A stretch of DNA of 64,000 bases from Lentimonas sp. CC4 (GTDB lineage Bacteria > Verrucomicrobiota > Verrucomicrobiia > Opitutales > Coraliomargaritaceae). Position 1 is the first letter of the stretch, and every line of letters begins with the position of its first letter. Below the pieces are notes generated by a model. The model did no database searches, was not told the origin of the DNA, and saw nothing but the letters and a program-made list of their open reading frames with translations. Made by a program: the position numbers and the translations under genes. Below are positions 53,600-61,861 of the stretch, piece after piece. The DNA lies in contig NZ_CACVBO010000002.1 of assembly GCF_902728235.1 (NCBI RefSeq), positions 496,001-560,000 of the forward strand, written 5' to 3'.

Positions 53600-56404
53600 T
53601 TATTCTTCCACCTTCAATCGGCCGAAGAGTTTCCCATCCACAGCTTCCTCAGCTCCGAGGGTGATCATGACTTCTTCAAGCTCATCCACCTCTTCGCCCA
53701 CGCTGACTGATGGGTCTAGTGTGTCTCCCGTTAGTAAAAGATCATCCCAGCGGTCTAGATCGACACTATATTGGAAAGTCTGCGTGGTGTGCTCCGTAGA
53801 CTTTGACCAACGGACAAATTTGAATACATAGTCGCCTTCCGTCTTTTTAAATTCAGGCAGTATGCTATCGTCAAAGACGGATGGATCACCGTTCAGAACA
53901 TATTCCAGAAGCGTTGGTGTGGAATCATAGTCTGGATCACCATCAAGCGAGCTATCTTCTAGTGACGTGAACTGACTGAGCCACGCAGTGACGCTGTCGT
54001 AGCTGTCGTAGAGCGCATTCACTTCAGTATCCGTCAGCTCTGTATTATACAATCTGACTTCATCGATCAACCCGTCATAGGAACCATCGACGATCGCGCT
54101 GCCGAGGTAGGCCTGCGTCACGCCATCCATGGTCAGATATTCTTCCGTAGCACTATGCCACAAAATGCCATTGTGATAAATCTTCATCGATCCGCTAATC
54201 GCGTTTTTAGTAAAGGTCCAGTGGTTCCAGCCCTCCTTGAACTGATCTGCCGTAGCGGTCTTAGAAATACGATCGAAGCTGGAGTCACTGTTACCCGCAT
54301 CCCAGTAAACATTTGAATTCGACCACGGCAGGTGAATGCTGAGCACTCGATTACCCGAGGCATCTGCTGCGCTAAATATGGTATCTTGGCGCGGTTGCTC
54401 CGAACTTCCATAGACCCACATCGAGAGTGTGATCTCATTCTGAATAAACGCGAAAGGCCTCGTTGGAAGGGTGATTCTAGAGCTGATGCCATCAAAATCT
54501 AAGGCCTGGCCTTCCAAACCTACCACCCAATTCTCATCTTCGACGGTCGCATCATATCCGAGGCCAGAGGAGTCAGGCACATCGGTTCCACTGGATTCAT
54601 CCATCGTCCACTCAGCCAATAGACCCAACGGGAAATCCACGGTGAATCCGTAAACCTCGACTTCGGCGAGACTCAATGCCTCGCTGCCCTGTAGCTGAAT
54701 GATGACATACTGGCCGATGGCTGAACTCGCATCCAGCGTCACCGAAGGATCCGGGTAATCTGCTTGATACGATGTCCAGACCACTTCCTCGCTACTGTCT
54801 AGAATCGTTACATCGTAATTACTGAGACGGTCTGAATTAGAATCTGTGCGTCCCCATATATTAATCTCAGAAATCTTGCATGGCTCTCTCAGGTCGACGC
54901 GCCACCATGCTTGATCCTCCTCTAACGTATGCGTCACAGATCCGTTTAGCCATTCACCATCGGTATTGCCGTCAATGGCCAGCTCGGCTTCTGCATCATA
55001 ATTTGTTGACGACTGCGACACGATTCCACTTAAAGCTAAATTGATAGGATCCACTGTCTCGCCTGAGAATGAGAACCAATCTAATTCCAATTGGCTTGCA
55101 GCAGTGTCGGTATACGTAAGTGAAAGATTGAAGACGCCGTCAAGAGGATCAATTTCGACTGAGATCGTTTGCCAGACCTGTGAGCCGCTGGCCTGTGTGA
55201 GGGGCGCAGTGCCTAATAGGTCGCCACTTTCTGTCCGAATCTCAATGCTTCCCGTGCTGCTGGTCGCGGCGACTTTCATTCGAAGGGTGTCTGTTAGCAG
55301 AGTGCCTAAATCAATATTAGTAAATACCAGCTCATCGCCCGGATCAAAGATGACATGCAGGCCATCATCATTACTGTTTTCACGCTTTTCGACGTTCTCC
55401 GTTTTTGTGTAATTCTCAGCTTCGATTGTGGTCAATCCATTGTATTGACCAATGCCTAATGTGGTTTGAATCACCTGTCTGATAGTTCCGTCATCATTGT
55501 AATGGAGATAGTCGGCCACGACACTACGCCTAGTATTAGTGCCTCCTGGCAAATCGATATTATGATAGAACAGATACCATTGTCCTTGGTGCTCCATGAT
55601 CGAGTGGTGATTCGTGACGCCAGATACATCGCCATTGACGATCCCTTGGTAGGTGAAGGGGCCCATCGGATCGGTTGCTGTCGCATAGGCAATTAAATGC
55701 TCATTCGTGTCAGGAAGGTAACCTCCAGTAGAATAGCTTAGATAATACGTCCCGTTTAGTTTATGCATCCAAGCGGCTTCATAAAAGTAATCAGTCCCTT
55801 CTAATTCCACAATGTCTCCGTCGAACTGCTTCATGGTTGAATCCATTTTGGCTACATTGCAGGTATGTCCACCCCAATACATATATACCTGTCCGTCATC
55901 ATCTGTAAATACGCACGGGTCGATCTCGAAACTGCTTTCGATCGCTTCATCTTCGGGCACAAACGGCCCAGCGGGTGAAGTGCTGGTGGCGACTCCGATA
56001 TGTTTATCTCCGCTTGAATCGACTGCGGGGAAATAGAAATAATAGGTGCCATCCTTGTAGGCGCAGTCGGGCGCCCACATTTTGCTGCTCGCCCACGGCA
56101 CATCAGTGACATCCAGCACTTTGCCGTGGTCTGTCCAGTTCACCAGATCTTCCGATGATAAAACATGATAGTCCGTCATGTTGTAGCCACTGGAATCATC
56201 CTTATCATGCGAGGGATAAACATAGATACGTCCCTCATACGAATGTGCCGACGGGTCTGCCGTAAACATGTGCGAGACTAAAGGGTTACCATCTTCGATG
56301 GCGTGCACATTGAGTCCAAAGAGCAACCCGATAGAGAGCAGGGCTGATTGTGTGCATTTTTGAGTCAATGAGGGGATTTGAAAATGGGGGGATTTTTTTT
56401 TCAT
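53600..56404 (-). CDS. Multidomain secreted GH43 glycosidase with CBM6-like, F5/8C and LamG domains
   Basis: About 934 residues from ATG 56404 (chosen since MKKKSPHFQIPSLTQKCTQS leads into a signal sequence ending NVHA; ATG 56449 adds a basic stretch). Catalytic domain ~25-340: MFTADPSAHSYEGRIYVYPS (base Asp), SSFEIDPCVFTDDDGQVYM (pKa-modulating Asp), YFYEAAWMHKLNGTYYLSY (acid Glu), and VTNHHSIMEHQGQWYLFYH. Then a CBM6-like module (TIEAENYTKTENVEKR ... LELDWFSF), an F5/8C domain (NLALSGIVSQSS ... WWRVDLREP), a LamG domain (LLAEWTMDESSGTD ... WNHWTFTKNA) and a terminal module with LLEYVLNGDPSVFDD. It is likely a beta-xylosidase/arabinofuranosidase/galactosidase-type exo-enzyme. Divergence from GH43 A and B is large. 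Confidence 0.9.
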   Translation of the reverse strand: MKKKSPHFQIPSLTQKCTQSALLSIGLLFGLNVHAIEDGNPLVSHMFTADPSAHSYEGRIYVYPSHDKDDSSGYNMTDYHVLSSEDLVNWTDHGKVLDVTDVPWASSKMWAPDCAYKDGTYYFYFPAVDSSGDKHIGVATSTSPAGPFVPEDEAIESSFEIDPCVFTDDDGQVYMYWGGHTCNVAKMDSTMKQFDGDIVELEGTDYFYEAAWMHKLNGTYYLSYSTGGYLPDTNEHLIAYATATDPMGPFTYQGIVNGDVSGVTNHHSIMEHQGQWYLFYHNIDLPGGTNTRRSVVADYLHYNDDGTIRQVIQTTLGIGQYNGLTTIEAENYTKTENVEKRENSNDDGLHVIFDPGDELVFTNIDLGTLLTDTLRMKVAATSSTGSIEIRTESGDLLGTAPLTQASGSQVWQTISVEIDPLDGVFNLSLTYTDTAASQLELDWFSFSGETVDPINLALSGIVSQSSTNYDAEAELAIDGNTDGEWLNGSVTHTLEEDQAWWRVDLREPCKISEINIWGRTDSNSDRLSNYDVTILDSSEEVVWTSYQADYPDPSVTLDASSAIGQYVIIQLQGSEALSLAEVEVYGFTVDFPLGLLAEWTMDESSGTDVPDSSGLGYDATVEDENWVVGLEGQALDFDGISSRITLPTRPFAFIQNEITLSMWVYGSSEQPRQDTIFSAADASGNRVLSIHLPWSNSNVYWDAGNSDSSFDRISKTATADQFKEGWNHWTFTKNAISGSMKIYHNGILWHSATEEYLTMDGVTQAYLGSAIVDGSYDGLIDEVRLYNTELTDTEVNALYDSYDSVTAWLSQFTSLEDSSLDGDPDYDSTPTLLEYVLNGDPSVFDDSILPEFKKTEGDYVFKFVRWSKSTEHTTQTFQYSVDLDRWDDLLLTGDTLDPSVSVGEEVDELEEVMITLGAEEAVDGKLFGRLKVEE

Positions 56405-56493
56405 GCGAGGTTTCAAGCGATGCCGGAAGAACTCACGGACATTCGCCATGACGCGAAAGCCCGGAACTGACCGGATGGAGGGGCGAGGAAATC

Positions 56494-56534
56494 AAAAAAA
56501 GGCCTGCAGAGTCTCCTAAACACTCTGCAGGCCT
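56494..56534 (-). terminator. Rho-independent terminator of the PEP-CTERM gene (minus strand)
   Basis: AGGCCTGCAGAGT (56500-56512) pairs with ACTCTGCAGGCCT (56522-56534). Read on the minus strand it is followed by TTTTTTT. A perfect 13-bp stem. Confidence 0.92.
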
Positions 56535-56570
56535 GCTACATTTTAATGGAGGGGGAAGCCCCAATTGGCC

Positions 56571-57257
56571 TTATGCCTTGCGGCGTCGAACCATTACAGA
56601 TGTGAGTGCTAAGCAACCAGCCAACAGCGCATATGCAGAAGGCTCAGGAATTTGCGTAAGCACGCTCATGGATAAGTCGCCTCCGAGGACGCCGCCGCCA
56701 TCAGTAAATCCGCCGCCAGTCAATACCAGCTGCTCAGTGGCATCGGCAACAAAGGTGCCAATGACATACTGCCCTGGAGAGGACATAGTGGCTGTGACGC
56801 TATCAGCGTTCGTCCATTCCCATGTTCTTGCATCATCACTGCCTCCAGGTGCTGGATAGCGAGCATCTGACATGAAGAGCTGGATCTGGTAAGTTTCACC
56901 TTGAGTCAGGCCGGTATAGGTCAAGGTTCCGTTATTGTAGGAATATTGAGACGTGTTGTAAGCAAAGCTCTGGAGCCCTGCCAAAAGATCCGCAGAAGTG
57001 AAAGTTGTAGCAGCTGAACCGCTAACAGTGACGCCCGTGAGATCAGATCCAGCGGTCGCGCCTGTAAAGTATGTGATTTTACTTGATTGAGTATAACTGG
57101 AAATGATTGTTCCTGTGCCTGAGATGATAACGCTGGTATCAACTGTCGCACCGAGATCGAATGCCGAGCCCCAAGTAACTTCGACGGCATTAGCTGCCGT
57201 GGTAAGCGCGAGGAAGCAGCAAGCTGCACTGATTGTTTGGATGCTAGTTTTTTTCAT
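56571..57257 (-). CDS. PEP-CTERM sorted surface protein
   Basis: 228 residues; signal peptide MKKTSIQTISAACCFLALTT..NA, a beta-rich domain (VTWGSAFDLGATVDTSVI, YQIQLFMSDARYPA, GQYVIGTFVADATEQLVL) and an exosortase signal (IPEPSAYALLAGCLALTSV then MVRRRKA). It is a paralogue of the next gene upstream on the minus strand: both share TWG.AFD, YQ(I/V)QL, and GQYVIGTF.ADAT. It ends with a strong terminator. Confidence 0.88.
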   Translation of the reverse strand: MKKTSIQTISAACCFLALTTAANAVEVTWGSAFDLGATVDTSVIISGTGTIISSYTQSSKITYFTGATAGSDLTGVTVSGSAATTFTSADLLAGLQSFAYNTSQYSYNNGTLTYTGLTQGETYQIQLFMSDARYPAPGGSDDARTWEWTNADSVTATMSSPGQYVIGTFVADATEQLVLTGGGFTDGGGVLGGDLSMSVLTQIPEPSAYALLAGCLALTSVMVRRRKA

Positions 57258-57400
57258 TTTGTATCAAGGGGGGTTAATTTTTGGAGATCTCTGTTAGGCT
57301 ATATACTTCACAGAGTGATAAAGGGAACTCTATCGATTGAGGATACTATATAAGTGCTTCTTTGATTGATATCGCGCATTTGCGCGATTTAGCAAAATCG

Positions 57401-58144
57401 CTACGCATTTACGTGATTTAGCGTTAGAGATGACTTGCGACGTCGCGTGATTACAGCGCAGAGCGCGAAGCAACCTGCGAACAGCACAGACTTTGAAAAT
57501 TCGGGTATCCATCTCACTTGCAGGGCATTCACTTGCCACGCTAAGGGGTCGCCACTGGAGGTGACGGCGATCACTTGATCTGTGGCATCTGCAATAAAGG
57601 TGCCGATGACATATTGCCCTGCATTTCCAGTCTGTCCTTTCGCTTTAAATTCAAGCGTCGTGGATCCGACTTCGATCGTTGATGTGGCCGTGCCGCGCGG
57701 GTCATTGGCCCAGAGTTGCACTTGATATTTTTCAGCAACTTTCAAATCGCCTAAGATGAGCTCGACTCTTCCTGGAGTGACGAACACGCCACTGTCCAAT
57801 AGGTTTTGGTAGTCCGCCGAAAGCGTCTCGAATGTTCCTCCAGGTGCTTTGAATGCGGCAGGGGCGTCCGAGTCCATTGTATAGCTCAATGCCGTTTCGT
57901 AGGTTTTGGAGTTTCTTATGTTTGATGTAGACCCGCCCCCTTTGAATGTTACGCCATTCACTGAGATATTTTTAGCAGCTCTGTCAAAGCTAGCAGCGAC
58001 AACGCTACTTCCGTCCGTAGAGATGTCGGTATCCCCAGCAATATCAAATGCCGGACCCCAGGTGATCGTGGCCGCATGGGCTCCTGTGGTCAGGCTGAGT
58101 AGACAGAGCGCTGCACGGACTGTGTTAATGCTATTTTTATTCAT
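57401..58144 (-). CDS. PEP-CTERM-type protein with a degenerate sorting signal
   Basis: 247 residues; paralogue of the gene at 56571 with signal peptide MNKNSINTVRAALCLLSLTT, ITWGPAFDIAGDTDIST, EKYQVQLWANDPRG and GQYVIGTFIADATDQVIAV. The end reads IPEFSKSVLFAGCFALCAVI then TRRRKSSLTLNHVNA: the canonical P-E-P is P-E-F, and ten extra residues follow the basic cluster. Just at the stop there are two imperfect tandem copies of a CGCATTTNCGNGATTTAGC segment (57374-57422), which could have created the extension. Sorting may be lost or altered. Confidence 0.8.
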   Translation of the reverse strand: MNKNSINTVRAALCLLSLTTGAHAATITWGPAFDIAGDTDISTDGSSVVAASFDRAAKNISVNGVTFKGGGSTSNIRNSKTYETALSYTMDSDAPAAFKAPGGTFETLSADYQNLLDSGVFVTPGRVELILGDLKVAEKYQVQLWANDPRGTATSTIEVGSTTLEFKAKGQTGNAGQYVIGTFIADATDQVIAVTSSGDPLAWQVNALQVRWIPEFSKSVLFAGCFALCAVITRRRKSSLTLNHVNA

Positions 58145-58321
58145 TTGGATGAGGTGTGTGGTCGGGGGGAGGGGGCAGTTGATTAATTGCTACGATGCTC
58201 AGCTTCACGCTTCACTCTATTGATAAAGTGCTGAAATTCACCTCATGTTCTCCGCATTGTATCTGTTTTGTTTGATCGTTCCTATAGCGGGTTTACGCGA
58301 TGAGGACTGTATGCGATGGTA

Positions 58322-59712
58322 TGACACAAGGACATAGCTAACAGTTAACACAAGGACATCGGTGACACTAAAATGGCAGTTATGCCATGGACAGAAACCG
58401 ATGTAATGACTCAAAAAAAGAACGCTTTATTATGCTGTCCCAAACGGGTCGCTTCACGATCACCGACCTGTGTGCTGATTTTGGAATCAGCCGCAAGACG
58501 GACATAAATACCTGAAACGCTATCAGGCCTATGGTCGCCATGGTCTAAATGATCATAGTCGTCGGCCCAAGGATTGTCGGTGCACAACCAGCTCAGCAGT
58601 CGAGAAGCTAATCTTAAAAGAGCGCAAGCAACATCCGACCTGGGGGCCGAAGAAGATCCATGATCGGCTTTTGAAAGTTCATGGCTTAGAGGATCGACCG
58701 CATATTAACACGATTAATAATATCCTGAGTCGTCGCGGGTTGACCAAGAAGCGTAAGCGTAAAGCAGGAGTGCATCGAGTTCTATCAGAGGATCTGACAC
58801 AGCCGACGCGCCCCAATGAAGTGTGGACGTTCGACTTCAAGGGATGGTTCATGCTCGGCAATGATGTGCGTTGTGAGCCACTGACTGTGTGTGATCGATT
58901 TAGCCACTATTACATCGGCTGAAAGGGGCAGCCAAACCAACAGTTCAAGCTCACGCTCAGGAGCTGTAAGAAGCTCATGCGCCACTATGGTTTGCCTGAG
59001 ATAATCCGAGTGGATCACGGGACACCCTTTGCTTCAAATGCCTGGGGAGGCCTTTTACCGCTGAGCGTATGGTGGATTGAGCAAGGGATTCGAGTTGAGT
59101 TGACTCGCCCCGGCTGTCCACAAGACAACGGCTCTCATGAGCGCTCCCACCGCGATATGAAGGCCGAAGTGTGCAGCCCAGCCTCTCCCAATATGAAGGC
59201 GCAGCAGAAGCGTTTTGATCGTTGGCGTCATGAGTATCATCATGACCGCCCACGTGAGTCTTTAGGCATGCTTCGGCCTGCCGAAGTTTACCGTCCGAGC
59301 TCCAGACGCTTAGGTGAACAGGACAAAATGCGCTATCCTCAGGGCTATCAGGTTAAGCGTGTAAGGGACTCCGGGCACATATCCCACTGCGGTTCAAATT
59401 TTTATCTGAGCGAGATCTATGCAGGCTGTAATGTCGGACTTTTTGAGAACCTATTTGGTATCACTGAGCTGCATTATGCGAACCTGCACCTTGGGGATTT
59501 GGAGTTTAATAACAAAGACAGCTGGCGGCCTAAGTCTGTAGTCATCAAGCCTGACAAAGAACCAAGAGCAGCAAGGCCGATATGAAAAACATAAAACATA
59601 GATCCTTCCCTGCTGAGTCCTTCACAAACCTTGACTCTAACACTAACCACTCAATAGTCTTCAGAAGTGTAACCGATGTCCTTGTGTAAAGTGTTACCGA
59701 TGTCTGTGTTGT
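58322..59712 (+). mobile_element. Decayed IS481-family insertion sequence
   Basis: About 1.39 kb. The terminal regions are inverted: GACACAAGGACAT...TTAACACAAGGACATCGGTGACAC at the left (58323-58368), against GTGTAACCGATGTCCTTGTGTAAAGTGTTACCGATGTCTGTGTT (given in parts) at 59667-59710. The inner 22 bases match at 20. The ACACAAGGACAT motif is repeated within the ends. It contains a single broken DDE transposase. No target-site duplication could be recognised; the right side abuts a PhoD remnant. Confidence 0.85.
58387..59585 (+). pseudogene. IS481-family DDE transposase, inactivated
   Basis: Begins MDRNRCNDSKKERFIML with a helix-turn-helix (TDLCADFGISRKT). A 1-base loss near 58500 shifts the frame (GHKYLKRYQAYG follows in the other frame), and an in-frame TGA at 58920 breaks it again after HYYIG. 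DDE residues are recognisable: WTFDFKGWF, IRVDHGTPF and QDNGSHERSHRDMKAE. The C-terminal part is open from 58977 to 59585. With two lesions it cannot make an active enzyme without suppression. Confidence 0.88.
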
Positions 59713-59715
59713 TCC

Positions 59716-59930
59716 AGGTGCACTGTTTGTCAGCTTCGAAGGCGGCACGCCCGTCTAAGTAAAACTGACGAATGTTTTCAGGTGGGCTTTCCGTAACTAT
59801 CGAGTAGGAGTGTATCAATCTCCAGGCTGACCTTATGCTCGCACTTGCTCAGCAGGATTTCTTTCACCGCGTCGCCGCAGTAATCATATGCATGTAGGTT
59901 TAGCGCGCTGACTAAAATCGGTAACAGTCA
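59716..59930 (-). pseudogene. 5' remnant of a second PhoD-like gene
   Basis: On the minus strand: LLPILVSALNLHAYDYCGDA, then VKEILLSKCEHKVSLEIDTL and LLDSYGKP, matching residues ~17-72 of the intact PhoD (LLPILVCSLSLNAYDCCGDA..., SLEIDTLLLDSFGAP). Eight codons (TLKQAHMG region) are missing, and a frameshift follows before PENIRQFYLDGRAAFEA. The remnant stops 4 bp from the IS end, so the rest of the gene was removed on the IS side. Confidence 0.85.
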
Positions 59931-61064
59931 CGCATCTTCTCAAATTGCTGGTGATGGCGTTTACAGTGCCAGTGCCAGCGTTCCAGATGAGGAAATTACC
60001 GTATATGATCATAGTTATGTCGGAAATCATCTATTCTTCGACGATTGGTTTGTCTCATCCATTGCTCCGGAGATGCGGCTTGGTCTAAAACGGAGGCTCG
60101 CGACATTAAGACCGTGTATGAGGAATTCATTTCAGGTGAGACAGCGCTGCCTAATCGCGCCTACAAGCCCGCTGTGGTATTGACTGAGGTTGAAGCAGTT
60201 GCTCAATCCGACTCGCTTTTCTCCGACCCTAATGCCGATGCGTGGCATGATGTTGCCTCGGAGATCGAGGTAGAGGGTATGTTCAACATAAACTCGACTT
60301 CAGTGAGTGCATGGACCGCGTTACTAAGAAATATGTATGACGAGGATGTGCCGGAACTTTCTATTTCCGAAGATAGCTGGGACATCAATCTTACGAGTGG
60401 TGATGGGCAGCCTGTGAGTCGCACGACCATAGCGGGGCCGAGCAATGCGTCTGGGAACTATGCAAATATTTTGGCGACGCATAAGCGACTGAGTGATGTG
60501 CAAATTGAGGCGCTGGCAGGGGCCATTGTCGAACAGGTCAAACAGAGGGGGCCTTTTCTTTCATTGTCTGAATTTATAAATCGCCGATTAGTTGCGGACA
60601 AGCCCGAGTTGGCAAAGTCAGGTGCCATTGAAGCGGCACTTGAAAGTTTATCTGAATTGGGAGACGAAGAACAAAATCTGTATCGCGAGATTCAAGGGAT
60701 TTTTGGTGAAACTACGAACACAGCTGCCATCTTCCCTGAAGCAGCCGAGGGTAATGTCGCCTACGGATTTCCCGGTTGGATTCGCCAAGCGGATATTTTA
60801 CGTCCTATCGCTCCTGTTATCTCTGCTCGCGATGATACCTTTGTCATTCGAGCTTATGGTGAAAGCAAAGATCTCATTAGTGGCGACACGGTTGCGGGAG
60901 CTTGGTGCGAGGCAGTGGTGCAGCGACGTGCGGATTATGTGGATCCTATCGATGTTGCAACTGTTCTGCCGGGAGACGCTACTCTGACCTCGGAGATCAA
61001 TAAGCGCTTCGGCAGGCGCTTTTCAATCGTTTCTTTCCGATGGTTATCGCCTGACGAAGTTTAG
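59931..61064 (+). pseudogene. C-terminal remnant of Verru_Chthon cassette protein A
   Basis: The frame from 59931 reads SQIAGDGVYSASASVPDEEI, VYDHSYVGNHLFFDDWFVSS, and then, after a one-base shift near 60065, GDAAWSKTEARDIKTVYEEF and on to 61064. The ending NKRFGRRFSIVSFRWLSPDEV, the FINRRLVADKPELAKSGAIE block and the FNINSTSVSAWTALL block are typical of the large protein A of the Verru_Chthon pilin-like secretion cassette. The N-terminal half and the companion B, C and D genes are absent. The junction with the PhoD remnant is sharp. The long intact 3' frame could still be translated from an internal start, but the full protein is lost. Confidence 0.75.
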
Positions 61065-61081
61065 ACACAGATAGTTTTTTT

Positions 61082-61798
61082 ATGATTTGTAATTCTTCCA
61101 GGTTCAATCTCAAGGTAGCTTTTTTCGGCGCACTTTCGATCTTCGCCATTGTTTCGGCGCATGCCGATCGTGTTGCACGTATCTTGTATTATGGTGCCCC
61201 GAAGTCGGCGCCTAAGACATCGTTTGTTTATACCGCGCAGGGGGAGGATTACAACCGCCGCGATCCTCAGGAAGTGGTATTAGAAAGGCACAACTTTTCG
61301 AAGTCATTTGACCTCGCTGATGGGGAGATTCGACTTGGCTTTTTGCCGCAACGGCTACCGAAGCGGGCTGTATTTCCGGATGCGGCGCCGAGTCTTTCGA
61401 TTCCAGCAAGCTGGAGTAAGGTGTTGATTTTAGTATTTGAGGATCCGAACAATCCAATCATGCCGATCCGCGTTCAAGCGCTTGACGCTAGTGATACTGT
61501 ATTTGGTCCGGGCGAGTTGTTGTTTATCAATTACTCAGAAGCCTCGATATTTGGCATGGTTGGAGACAAGAAACTAATACTAAAACCCCAAACCACAGTT
61601 TTGCTGTCGGAACCTGCTAAGGAAAAAGGCTCCTATCGCGTGAAGCTTGATTCAGTTAAGGACACGATTGAGACTAGGCAGTGGTTATTGCGTCAGTCTT
61701 GGCGGCATGAGCCCGAGGTGCGACGTGTCGTTTTTGTATTCCCCTTACCTGAGCCACGCGTCGCAAAGTTATACACTGCGCCGATCAGGAATTTCTGA
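61082..61798 (+). CDS. Secreted protein of unknown function, linked to Verru_Chthon_A
   Basis: 238 residues with a signal peptide (MICNSSRFNLKVAFFGALSI..SAHA). No domain that I recognise. The middle (LVFEDPNNPIMPIRVQALDA, GPGELLFINYSEASIFGMVG, KKLILKPQTT) is all-beta and resembles an uncharacterised family that often follows Verru_Chthon cassette genes in Opitutia. It starts 17 bp after the end of the Verru_Chthon_A remnant, so it is probably the surviving neighbour of that cassette and may have lost its partner. Confidence 0.7.
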   Translation: MICNSSRFNLKVAFFGALSIFAIVSAHADRVARILYYGAPKSAPKTSFVYTAQGEDYNRRDPQEVVLERHNFSKSFDLADGEIRLGFLPQRLPKRAVFPDAAPSLSIPASWSKVLILVFEDPNNPIMPIRVQALDASDTVFGPGELLFINYSEASIFGMVGDKKLILKPQTTVLLSEPAKEKGSYRVKLDSVKDTIETRQWLLRQSWRHEPEVRRVVFVFPLPEPRVAKLYTAPIRNF

Positions 61799-61861
61799 TA
61801 TCAGATCAATGGCTGATTTTACAAGCAGCCGCTGGAAAAGTCGAAGAACCTATACCTACCT

